Shown in pieces: positions 25,235 through 34,735 of a stretch of 64,000 nt of DNA. The stretch covers positions 248,001 through 312,000 of the forward strand of contig JBKQHO010000039.1 in assembly GCA_052267165.1 (NCBI GenBank). Direction: 5' to 3'. Below the pieces are notes generated by a model, which was not told the DNA's origin, did no database searches, and was given only the letters and a program-made list of their open reading frames with translations. Source of the DNA: CAWICD01 sp052267165 (lineage in GTDB: Bacteria > Vulcanimicrobiota > Vulcanimicrobiia > Vulcanimicrobiales > Vulcanimicrobiaceae). Every line of letters starts with the position of its first letter. Within the stretch, counting starts at the first letter, position 1. The position numbers were made by a program, and so were the translations under genes.

Positions 25235-25969
25235 TTAAAGGTTGCCGCTGGCGTAGAGCAGCGCGCTGCACGCGACCAAGCCCGCCGTCTCCGTGCGCAA
25301 GATACGGCTGCCGAGCGATATCAGCGTGGCGCCCGCGGTTTGCGCGGCAAAGGCCTCCGCGTGCGAGAGGCCGCCTTCGGGTCCGATCACGAGCAGCACG
25401 CTATTCGCCCCCTGGAGCAATGGGCCGAGCCGTTCGCGCAACGGAATGCGCTCCGCGATCTCCCACGGAACCAGTGCGCGGTCGGCCTCGCCCAATCGGG
25501 CGACGAGCGCCGGCCACGCGACCGGCGCTTCGACGACGGGGATGTCGCTGCGCCCGCACTGCTGCGCAGCGCTGCGCGCGAGGCGCCGCCAGCGTTCGAC
25601 TTTGCCGGCGCGATCGCCCTCACCAACGGTACGCTCGCTGCTGAACGGCACGATGCGGGCGACGCCGATCTCGGTGGCTTTCTCGACGACGAAATCCATC
25701 TTGTGACCCTTGGGAATGCCTTGGGCCAGCGTGATTGCGAGCGACGGCGGCGCGATGCCCTCGACGAGCGCGTCGAGCCGCGCGCGAACGCGCTCGCCTT
25801 CGAGCGCGAGCGAAGCCGCATAGGCGCGCCCCGCCGAATCGGTGACGACGACCGCATCGCCCGACGACTTGCGCAACACGACGACGATCTTGCGGGCGTC
25901 TGCGCCCGCGAGCTCCACGACGTCTCCGACTTCGTACACGCCTTCGACGAAGAACCGCTCAGCGGGCAC
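25235..25969 (-). CDS. rsmE: 16S rRNA (uracil1498-N3)-methyltransferase
   Basis: This 244-residue SPOUT-class enzyme has an N-terminal PUA-like domain (RFFVEGVYEVGDVVELAG) and the SAM-binding knot with the signature IGPEGGLSHAEAFAA, plus ILRTETAGLVA near the C-terminus. It methylates U1498 of 16S rRNA. GTG 25969 is used. It follows dnaJ by 18 bp on the same strand, and the hrcA-dnaJ-rsmE order is a common one. Confidence 0.95.
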   Translation of the reverse strand: MPAERFFVEGVYEVGDVVELAGADARKIVVVLRKSSGDAVVVTDSAGRAYAASLALEGERVRARLDALVEGIAPPSLAITLAQGIPKGHKMDFVVEKATEIGVARIVPFSSERTVGEGDRAGKVERWRRLARSAAQQCGRSDIPVVEAPVAWPALVARLGEADRALVPWEIAERIPLRERLGPLLQGANSVLLVIGPEGGLSHAEAFAAQTAGATLISLGSRILRTETAGLVACSALLYASGNL

Positions 25970-25987
25970 GCGACACTCGACGTCCGT

Positions 25988-27115
25988 TTACGGGCTAAAC
26001 GCGTCTTTGACCCGTTCGAAGAACGAACGTTCGTCGATGCGGTCGCCGCCGAGGCGCGAGAAGTCTTCGAGCAGCTCGCGCTCTTTGCGCGAAAGCTTCG
26101 TCGGCACGACGACGTGCACCGTGACCAGCAAGTCGCCGCGGCTCCCGCCGCGGACCGACGGCATCCCGTGACCGCGCAAGCGATACGTCGAGCCGTTCTG
26201 CGTGCCGGCCGCGACTTGCAGCGGCAGCGGCGAGTCGAGGGAGGGAACCTCGACGGTCGAACCGAGCGCGGCTTGCGTGAACGCGATCGGAACGTCGACG
26301 AACAGGTCGAGGCCGTCGCGCCGAAAGCGCGGATGCGGCGTGATGCTCAGGTACACGTAGAGGTCGCCCACCGGACCGCCGCGCGTACCGGCCTCGCCGC
26401 TGCCGGCGATGCGGATGCGGCTGCCGTCGTCGACGCCGGGCGGAATACGGACGGTCAGGGTGCGCGAGCGCTCCACGCGGCCCCGCCCGCGGCACGTCTC
26501 GCAAGGGGTCGCGATCAGATGGCCTTCGCCGCCGCACTTGGTGCAGGTGGTCTGGGTGACGAACTGGCCGAGCGGCGTCTGCCGGGCCGAGCGCATGACG
26601 CCCGAGCCGGCGCACCGGTCGCAGCGCGAGGCGCTCGTTCCCGGGCGCGCACCGCTGCCCTTACAGGTCTCGCAGCCCGCCAGATGCGCGAACGAGATCT
26701 CCCGCTCCGCCCCGCGGAACGCTTCCTCGAGGGTGATCTGGAGGTCGTAGCGCAAGTCCGCGCCACGCTGAGGCCCGGTCGGCCGCTGGCCCGTCGCCGG
26801 GCGGCCGCCGAAAAACATGTCGAAGATGTCGGTGAAGCCCTCGCCGCCGACTCCGCCGGAGCCGCCGAAGCCGCCCCCGCCGAAACCCGCGCCGTTCGAG
26901 CCGACGTGGCCGAAGCGATCGTACTGCTGGCGCTTCGTCGGGTCGGAGAGGACCTCGTAGGCCTCGTTGATCTCTTTGAAATGCGCCTCCGCCGCCGCCT
27001 TGTCTTGGGCGACGTCGGGATGGTACTTGCGCGCAAGCCCGCGGTAAGCGCGCTTGATGTCGGCCTCGCTCGCCTCGCGGCCGACGCCGAGGACGGTATA
27101 ATAATCGGTGGGCAC
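25988..27115 (-). CDS. dnaJ: Chaperone protein DnaJ
   Basis: This 375-residue type I J-protein has a J domain with HPD (KYHPDVAQDK), a Gly/Phe linker (about 75-110), four zinc-finger CxxCxGxG repeats (CETCKGSG, CDRCAGSG, CTKCGGEG, CETCRGRG) and the C-terminal substrate-binding domain. It stimulates DnaK ATPase and delivers unfolded clients. dnaK and grpE are not adjacent. It follows hrcA by 7 bp and so should be under HrcA/CIRCE control. The start is GTG. Confidence 0.97.
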   Translation of the reverse strand: MPTDYYTVLGVGREASEADIKRAYRGLARKYHPDVAQDKAAAEAHFKEINEAYEVLSDPTKRQQYDRFGHVGSNGAGFGGGGFGGSGGVGGEGFTDIFDMFFGGRPATGQRPTGPQRGADLRYDLQITLEEAFRGAEREISFAHLAGCETCKGSGARPGTSASRCDRCAGSGVMRSARQTPLGQFVTQTTCTKCGGEGHLIATPCETCRGRGRVERSRTLTVRIPPGVDDGSRIRIAGSGEAGTRGGPVGDLYVYLSITPHPRFRRDGLDLFVDVPIAFTQAALGSTVEVPSLDSPLPLQVAAGTQNGSTYRLRGHGMPSVRGGSRGDLLVTVHVVVPTKLSRKERELLEDFSRLGGDRIDERSFFERVKDAFSP

Positions 27116-27122
27116 GGTTCTT

Positions 27123-28190
27123 CTATCTTATCTCGGCATCCGTCAAGTGACGGTTGAGCGACTGAGCCGTCCCTGTGGCTAACGCCAGCAGTCGCGCGTA
27201 CGGCATGCGTCGCGGTCCGAGGATCGCCAAGAGACCGACCATTCCCTCTCCGAAGCGGTAAGGAACCGTCACCACGCTGCATTCCGTGATGTCGTCCGAA
27301 CCGAGCTCGTGGCCGATCTTGATCGCCGGCCCCTCGCCCGGCATTGCGTCGGCGACCAGCTCGTAAAGCGACTTTTGTTCCTCGATGATCCGCAGGATCG
27401 AGCGCAGCTTGCGCAGGTCCTGAAACTCGGGCTGGTCGAGCAGGTGCTGCGCGCCGCTCGAGACGACTTCCGGCGCGTCCTCGGAGCCGGCTGCGTCCCG
27501 GAAGGCGCTCTCGACCGCGCTCGCGATCCCGGCGGGCACGTCCGCCTCGCCGACGAGCGCACCGAAGTCGAGCGCAGCGATCTCGCGCAGGGACTTCCCG
27601 TTGAGCCGGGCGTTGAGCACGTTCGAGAGCCGCGTGAGGTCGTCGGCCTCCACCTCGGGGTCGTGCTCGAAAGGGCGTTGGAGCGCCACCCCGAGCGAGG
27701 TGACGACGATCGCCAGGCCCGAGCGTTCCGAAAGCCAGATCAGCTGGATGTGCCGGAAGGTCTGCGACTCGCGCAGCGGGGCCACGACGAAGGCTACGTT
27801 CTTCGAGAGCTGGCCCAGGAGCCGCGTCGTTTGCTCGATGACCTCGTCGAGCTCCCGGCTCGCCGCCCGGAACTCCGCGGCGATGCGCCGCTGCTCTTCG
27901 CTGGGCAGCGGCTCGGGCCGCATGAGTTGGTCGACGTAGGTCCGGTAGCCGGCGTCGGAGGGAACCCGCCCCGCCGAGGTGTGAGGCTGAACCAAGTATC
28001 CGCCGGCCTCCAATTCGGCCATTTCGTTGCGGATCGTGGCCGAACTGACCCCGAAGTTATACTTCTGCGTCAGCGTGTGGGAACCGACCGGCTCGGCGGT
28101 CGCGACGTACTCGTAAACGACCGTGGCGAGAATAAAGGCTTTCCGCTTGTCGAGACGCGCGGGGTCTGGGCGGGGGTTCTTAGCAGTCAC
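27123..28190 (-). CDS. hrcA: Heat-inducible transcription repressor HrcA
   Basis: This 355-residue protein has the N-terminal winged helix (KRKAFILATVVYEYVATAEPVGS, SSATIRNEMAELEAGGYL) and the typical central and C-terminal HrcA regions (SAGRVPSDAGYRTYVDQLM). It represses heat-shock operons by binding CIRCE. GTG 28190 is the only canonical start before the conserved domain. It lies inside the CIRCE operator, so repressor binding would cover the start codon. A sigma70-like promoter is 27 bp further upstream, giving a very short leader. The gene heads the hrcA-dnaJ-rsmE operon. Confidence 0.96.
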   Translation of the reverse strand: MTAKNPRPDPARLDKRKAFILATVVYEYVATAEPVGSHTLTQKYNFGVSSATIRNEMAELEAGGYLVQPHTSAGRVPSDAGYRTYVDQLMRPEPLPSEEQRRIAAEFRAASRELDEVIEQTTRLLGQLSKNVAFVVAPLRESQTFRHIQLIWLSERSGLAIVVTSLGVALQRPFEHDPEVEADDLTRLSNVLNARLNGKSLREIAALDFGALVGEADVPAGIASAVESAFRDAAGSEDAPEVVSSGAQHLLDQPEFQDLRKLRSILRIIEEQKSLYELVADAMPGEGPAIKIGHELGSDDITECSVVTVPYRFGEGMVGLLAILGPRRMPYARLLALATGTAQSLNRHLTDAEIR

Positions 28191-28206
28191 GGCTGGGGAG
28201 TGCCAA
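28180..28206 (-). promoter_or_regulatory. CIRCE operator (HrcA binding site) overlapping the hrcA start codon
   Basis: The sequence TTAGCAGTC-N9-GAGTGCCAA matches the CIRCE consensus TTAGCACTC-N9-GAGTGCTAA at 16 of 18 half-site positions, with the exact 9-bp spacer. One half-site covers codons 1-4 of hrcA. The other lies just upstream. This supports autoregulation of hrcA-dnaJ-rsmE. Confidence 0.9.
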
Positions 28207-28216
28207 CATTACCCCT

Positions 28217-28245
28217 ACGCTAGCAAAAGCACGGGGGCGGGTCAA
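28217..28245 (-). promoter_or_regulatory. Putative sigma70-type promoter of hrcA
   Basis: On the minus strand TTGACC (28245-28240) and TAGCGT (28222-28217) are separated by exactly 17 bp. The -35 is good and the -10 is weak. The predicted start of transcription is about 20 nt before the GTG, inside or at the edge of the CIRCE operator. The -35 overlaps the stop codon of the upstream TlpA-like gene. Confidence 0.5.
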
Positions 28246-28781
28246 GTCGAAGCGCCCCGTCCGGCAAGCGCTCGCTCTACCGCATCGTGCAGTTCGGCCC
28301 AGTCGAGCTGCCCGACCGAGACGTGCAGCACCGTACCGTCCTTGCCCAGCACGAGCGTGACCGGCACCGCCTCGATCGAGTAGGCCGAAAAGATGGTGCG
28401 CTGCGGATCCTCGACCAGCGGCAGATCCAGATCCTGCGCGGAGAGGAACTTGCGAGCGGCGCCGCCCGGCTCGTCCGAAAGCGTGATCAGCCTGACCGCG
28501 TCGCCGTAGGTGGCCTGCAATTGCGTCAGGGCGGACATCTCGGCGCGGCACGGCCCGCACCAACTCGCCCAAAAGTTCAGCACCACCGGTTTGCCCGTCA
28601 GTTCGCGCAGTCGCTGGGAACCGTTGCCTGCGTCGAAACGAAAATCGGGCGGTACTTTACCGTATGCGACGGCGCGCAAACCGGTCGAGGTGAGCGCACG
28701 ATGCTTGGCTGCTGAAGGACTTGCGGCGACGCTGAGCGCCGCCAGCGCGATTAGAACCACAAAGAGGCGATTTGCATGCAT
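28242..28781 (-). CDS. Secreted TlpA-like thioredoxin-fold protein
   Basis: This 179-residue protein has a signal peptide (LFVVLIALAALSVAASPSAA), then a thioredoxin fold with WCGPC in the segment NFWASWCGPCRAEMSAL and the cis-Pro loop EAVPVTLVL. By family knowledge such proteins reduce or exchange disulfides in the periplasm, for example in cytochrome c maturation. It is divergent from acs (80-bp gap) and upstream of hrcA on the same strand. It is the second TlpA-type protein in the window. Confidence 0.88.
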   Translation of the reverse strand: MHANRLFVVLIALAALSVAASPSAAKHRALTSTGLRAVAYGKVPPDFRFDAGNGSQRLRELTGKPVVLNFWASWCGPCRAEMSALTQLQATYGDAVRLITLSDEPGGAARKFLSAQDLDLPLVEDPQRTIFSAYSIEAVPVTLVLGKDGTVLHVSVGQLDWAELHDAVERALAGRGAST

Positions 28782-28860
28782 AAGTTTTCGCTATGCAACA
28801 CGTGCGAAATCGGTGCAGTTTTCAGCAGGGACCGAGCAAGCTGCGACAAAATCGGCGGCC

Positions 28861-30828
<1,968 letters not shown>

Positions 30829-30859
30829 TCCACTTAGGCGCTCGCAGCTCCGCTGCTTC

Positions 30860-30897
30860 CGACGCGTCGCGCTCATGCGCGGCGCGTCGTTTTTTTT
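30860..30897 (+). terminator. Factor-independent terminator after acs
   Basis: A 13-bp stem (CGACGCGTCGCGC paired with GCGCGGCGCGTCG, one wobble pair, 4-nt loop) at 30860-30889 is followed by eight T residues (30890-30897). It lies 32 bp after the acs stop. Confidence 0.88.
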
Positions 30898-30914
30898 CGA
30901 GGAGTTTAAGGAGT

Positions 30915-31100
30915 TTAAGGAATGCGGACTTTCACGACCGGGATGGGACGAACGGTTAAGGGGGGATTGGACGCCGTCGCGAGTTCGCCCGCACTTTGCG
31001 TGGTGACGAGAGGCAACGTACCGGAAGGGGATCCGGAGGAGCAGCCGGTTTGGGCGACGATCGCAAGGGCACAAGCGCCGGCCAAGAACGGAATGCGCAT
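30915..31100 (-). CDS. Small putative lipoprotein, unknown
   Basis: This 61-residue protein starts at ATG 31100 behind a good ggaga ribosome-binding site. It begins with a type II-like signal (MRIPFLAGACALAIVAQTGC) whose lipobox is imperfect because Gln sits at position -3. The mature part is short and Ser/Thr/Pro/Val-rich. It stands alone between the acs terminator and the HD-GYP gene. No function is proposed. Confidence 0.55.
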   Translation of the reverse strand: MRIPFLAGACALAIVAQTGCSSGSPSGTLPLVTTQSAGELATASNPPLTVRPIPVVKVRIP

Positions 31101-31214
31101 AATATTTCTCCAGCAAAAAGTGATGTCACCTATCATATCGGCCGCGACTGCGGCTCGACGCAGTGACGCAGGGCACCCTTTGCCGGGGTCTGGCGTCCCG
31201 ACAGCCCGGCTTCC

Positions 31215-32159
31215 TTAACGCTTTCTTACGATGTCGCGCATGGCCTTAACGATCTCGGGATCGAACTGCGTGCCGCTGTGGTTGTCGAGCTCTTCGAGAG
31301 CGAGCGCAGGCGGCATCGCCGAGCGATACGGACGCCGTCCGATCATCGCGTTGAACGAATCCGCCACGGTCACGATGCGCACCGCGAGCGGAATCTGCGA
31401 TTCTTCGACGCCGTCTGGGTAGCCTCGCCCGTCCAAACGCTCGTGATGCGAGCGAACCGCCGCGGTGTAGTCGAGCGTAAGCGGGGAATCGAGGACGAGC
31501 TGCTCGCCCGCGACCGTGTGCTCGCGCATGATCACCCACTCCCCGCTCGTCAAGTTGCGCGGCGCGCGCAAGATATCGGGCGGCGTGGCGATCTTGCCGA
31601 CGTCGTGCAGCATTCCGCAACGCGCGACGTGCAGCGCTTCGTGCTCGGAGAGCGAGAGGCGCCGCGCCAGCCGCGCGCACCAGGCGGCGACCGCGCGCGA
31701 ATGTTCGGCGGTTAACGGATCCGCCCGCTCGAGGCGCATCACCAGCGCATTGATGGCTGCATCGGTCTCGTCGAGCGACTCGGACGAAGCCGGCAACCGC
31801 ACGCGCGGCCGATGCACGATCTGGTGCACCATCCGCTCGATGTCGCGCAGCTGCTCGCGCTGCGCTTCGCTGATGCCGTGCCGCTCCATGAAGGCTTCGA
31901 GCGAATGGCAGGCGCCCTCGAAGAGCCGAGGGACGGCGGCGACGTCGGCGTGCGCGTCGCACATCCGGTCGACCCAATCGGCCAGTGGGCCCGGCTGCGA
32001 CTCGAGCAGCGCCCGCGCGTAGGCCTGCACGAAGCTGCGCGCGAGCAACTGAACGATCAGCGAGCGCTCCGCGGGCGGTACGCTCGACATCGCGATCGCG
32101 GTCAGGTCCTCGCGAGCTTCGACGAAGGCTTCGGGGCGCGTGAACTGATCGGTGCTCAT
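31215..32159 (-). CDS. HD-GYP domain protein (probable cyclic-di-GMP phosphodiesterase)
   Basis: This 314-residue protein has an N-terminal helical region (about 1-130) and a C-terminal HD-GYP domain with HDVGK (in MLHDVGKIATPPDILRAP) and HHERLDGRGYPDG. These are the metal and GYP signatures that mark cyclic-di-GMP hydrolases. ATG 32159 overlaps the stop of the STAND-ATPase gene (ATGA), so the two genes are coupled and probably functionally linked. No receiver domain is present; the N-terminal half may be the sensor. Confidence 0.9.
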   Translation of the reverse strand: MSTDQFTRPEAFVEAREDLTAIAMSSVPPAERSLIVQLLARSFVQAYARALLESQPGPLADWVDRMCDAHADVAAVPRLFEGACHSLEAFMERHGISEAQREQLRDIERMVHQIVHRPRVRLPASSESLDETDAAINALVMRLERADPLTAEHSRAVAAWCARLARRLSLSEHEALHVARCGMLHDVGKIATPPDILRAPRNLTSGEWVIMREHTVAGEQLVLDSPLTLDYTAAVRSHHERLDGRGYPDGVEESQIPLAVRIVTVADSFNAMIGRRPYRSAMPPALALEELDNHSGTQFDPEIVKAMRDIVRKR

Positions 32160-34537
32160 GCCGATCGCGCCCGTCGCGACTCGCTCATCTCGAGCGGCTC
32201 GCTGCACTGCGGCGGCAACGCTTCGAGCATGCGTGCCAACCCGCCGAAATCGTGGCGGCGCAAACCGTCGAGCGAGAACAGCAGTTCCGCTTCGTCGATT
32301 TCGCCGGCGCGCCAGCGCGCCAAGTCGCCGACCGCCGTGGCCAGCGAGCGGAGACGCCGGGCATGCGCCGGGAGCTCGCGCGCCACGCCGGCGGCGATGC
32401 GCGCTCCGCTGCGCACCCGTCCCAAGAGCACGAAGGTCAACCCGCAGTACAAACGCGTCCGCCAGACGTTGTTCCCGTCGCGCGAGGCGCTTTTCAAAGT
32501 GCGTAGCGCCGTCAGCAGCGCCTCGCCCGCCGCGACCGGGCTTCCCCCCGCCGCGGCATAGATGCTGATCTCGGCCCAGCGCAAGGCTCGTCGCTCCGCG
32601 TCGAGTTGCTGGTCCGCGCTCGCGCCCAAGATCCGGTTGGCGCGCGTGAACTCACCGCGCCAAGCGAGTTGCAGCATCTGCGCCGGCAGCAGGTTCTCGT
32701 TAGCGAGCCACTGGCTGTAGTGCACGTCGAAATCGGAGAGGTCTCGCTCGATCGCGCGCATCGCTTCCGCGTCGCCGCGTTCGGCTTCGATCTCATAGGC
32801 GGCGACCAGCGCGTAGAGCTGCTTGTCGACGCTGCCGCACTTCGACCCGCAGACGGCCATTTGCCGAAGGTATTCGGCCGCTTGCGCAAAGTTCTCCTCG
32901 GCGTCGGCGGCCACGTTGTAGAGCACGCTGAGCGCGCCGGCTGCCACTTCGTACGCCCCGATGCGCACCGCAAGCTCGAGCCCTCGCGTCGCTAACTCCT
33001 TGGCGCGAGGGAACTGCGACGACGACAACGCGATGAACGACGCCTGGTGAAAAACGCGGGACCTGGTGAGTGCGTCGTCGACGCGCTCGAGCGCGCGCAG
33101 CGCTCGCCCGATGAGCCGCCGCGCGCGTTCCATCGAGCCGAAGGACGCGTAGGCCGCCGCCAAGCCGGACATCATCGCCACGCGCAACGCGAGCGGCGAC
33201 TGCAGCGAGGCCGGATCGGGGCTGAGCACGTCGATCGCATCGGGCCGTCCGCGGCGCACCAGCTCGTAACCGTACCAGAGGCGAATTTGCGTGCGCTGGC
33301 TGGGCGTCGAGCAGACCTTGAGCGCGTTCTGGAAGTACGACTCGCTCATGTCGCCGCGCCCGCCGAGCGCCGAGGCGATGGCCAACAGCGCCAGGACAGC
33401 GGGGTTGGCCGCCCGCGAATGCGGGCTGAGGACGTCGATCGCGTCGTGCAGCACATAGGCGCAGTCGCCCTCCAGAAAGGCGAAGCCGTGCCGCTCGAGG
33501 ACGTCGAGAATCCCCTGCTCGTCGCCGATCGAGACCAGCAAACGCAGCGCCTCCGCGGCGTCGCCGAGGCTTTCGAGCGCGTCGGCCGTGCGGGCCGCGA
33601 TCTCGCGGCCGTGCGCCGAAGACGCAAGCATGGTACGCAGGAAGGCGGCAAAACGGCTCTGATAGTGCCGGCCGTCTGGTTCGAACAGGTGGGCCGCGCT
33701 GTTGAGCAAGCGCGCCAACTCCTGCGGGCCGGATTGGCCCGCGATCAAAGCCACGCCGAGCGCGTCGAGCACGGGCAGTTGCGCCGTGCTGAGAACGAAC
33801 TCGCGTTCGGGCGGCTCGAGAGCGGCGAAGACGCGCTCGACGAGCGGCGTATGACGGTCGCGACTCTTCGCCTCGAGCTCGCGCGCCCAACTCGGCAGCC
33901 GCATCAGAAATACGAAGTCGCCGATCACGCCTTCGCTGATCAAGCGCAGGCGCTCGACCAAGTCGGCCTCGAGGCCGGGATTGAAGCGTTCGGCGATCCC
34001 CCGAGCCTCGAGGGGATCGAGCCGGAGCGCGTCGTCATCGAGCGGAAGCGCCGCGATGCCGTGGGCAAGCCACGAGGCGACCGGCAGCGCGTCGAGCGTT
34101 TGTGAAGCGACGATCCAGCGCACGTTCCGCGGGGAGCGTTCGATCGCGTCGACCACGAACGGCGCGACGCGCGGGTCGGACGCGTTGTGCAAGTCGTCGA
34201 GCGCGATCGTGCACGTGACGCCCGCGAGGTGCCGGACGAACCAAGCGGCGAGCGCTCCGGCGGCGTCCTGCTTTTCCAGTGCTCGCTCGTAGGCCCCGCT
34301 GAGCGTATGCAGCATTCCGGGCGCATACGGCGCGAGCGCTCTCACCAGCTCGCCCGTAAAACGGGCAAACGACGTTCCCGGCGCGATGGCAACGCGTGAT
34401 ACGGGCCGGCGGCCCGCGTAATCTTCGAGAACGTGCGACTTTCCGTAGCCTTCGGGTGCGACGATCAGCATCGCTCCGCGCCGCAGCGACGCGTCCAGGA
34501 TCTTGCGTAAGCGCGTACGAACGATCGGGCGCGTCAT
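32156..34537 (-). CDS. MalT/LAL-like STAND ATPase lacking a LuxR DNA-binding domain
   Basis: This protein of about 793 residues has a Walker A of the MalT type (LIVAPEGYGKSHVLEDY) near the N-terminus and a Walker B (TIALDDLHNASD). A winged-helix/arm region follows, then a long array of helical TPR-like repeats to the C-terminus. Typical LAL regulators end in a LuxR HTH, but none is visible here. ATG 34537 (MTRPIVRTRLRKILDASL) is chosen since it starts the conserved NTPase. It is translationally coupled to the HD-GYP gene, suggesting a signalling switch that controls cyclic-di-GMP hydrolysis rather than transcription. Confidence 0.82.
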   Translation of the reverse strand: MTRPIVRTRLRKILDASLRRGAMLIVAPEGYGKSHVLEDYAGRRPVSRVAIAPGTSFARFTGELVRALAPYAPGMLHTLSGAYERALEKQDAAGALAAWFVRHLAGVTCTIALDDLHNASDPRVAPFVVDAIERSPRNVRWIVASQTLDALPVASWLAHGIAALPLDDDALRLDPLEARGIAERFNPGLEADLVERLRLISEGVIGDFVFLMRLPSWARELEAKSRDRHTPLVERVFAALEPPEREFVLSTAQLPVLDALGVALIAGQSGPQELARLLNSAAHLFEPDGRHYQSRFAAFLRTMLASSAHGREIAARTADALESLGDAAEALRLLVSIGDEQGILDVLERHGFAFLEGDCAYVLHDAIDVLSPHSRAANPAVLALLAIASALGGRGDMSESYFQNALKVCSTPSQRTQIRLWYGYELVRRGRPDAIDVLSPDPASLQSPLALRVAMMSGLAAAYASFGSMERARRLIGRALRALERVDDALTRSRVFHQASFIALSSSQFPRAKELATRGLELAVRIGAYEVAAGALSVLYNVAADAEENFAQAAEYLRQMAVCGSKCGSVDKQLYALVAAYEIEAERGDAEAMRAIERDLSDFDVHYSQWLANENLLPAQMLQLAWRGEFTRANRILGASADQQLDAERRALRWAEISIYAAAGGSPVAAGEALLTALRTLKSASRDGNNVWRTRLYCGLTFVLLGRVRSGARIAAGVARELPAHARRLRSLATAVGDLARWRAGEIDEAELLFSLDGLRRHDFGGLARMLEALPPQCSEPLEMSESRRARSA

Positions 34538-34735
34538 GGGGATGTCCCGCCATCGTGTGAGCACGATAGCTGCGGCCTGTCGAACGCGGACGACCGCCAA
34601 CCAACTGCGATGACGGCTCGACCTCCTATCGTTGCGCCCCGGAGTCCTTAAAGATAAGTTTTCTTAACGCGCCGGATTCGCCCTAATTACACAGCGTTCC
34701 GCCAGTTTGCTCAGCTTAGCGAGACGAGCGCGGTC

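Noticed and set aside
24890..27157. A 755-codon plus-strand open frame across the MITE, rsmE and dnaJ
   Set aside because: It has no recognisable domain and is antisense to rsmE and dnaJ, whose motifs are unambiguous.
30899..30922. Short direct repeat GGAGTTTAA before the small lipoprotein's 3' end
   Set aside because: Only two tandem copies of about 10 bp; likely chance or slippage, with no further units.
34538..34735. A promoter-proximal regulatory element in the AT-richer gap between the helicase and STAND-ATPase genes
   Set aside because: TTAA pieces are present but not at 11-bp spacing, and no hairpin with a T-run was found; nothing specific can be supported.
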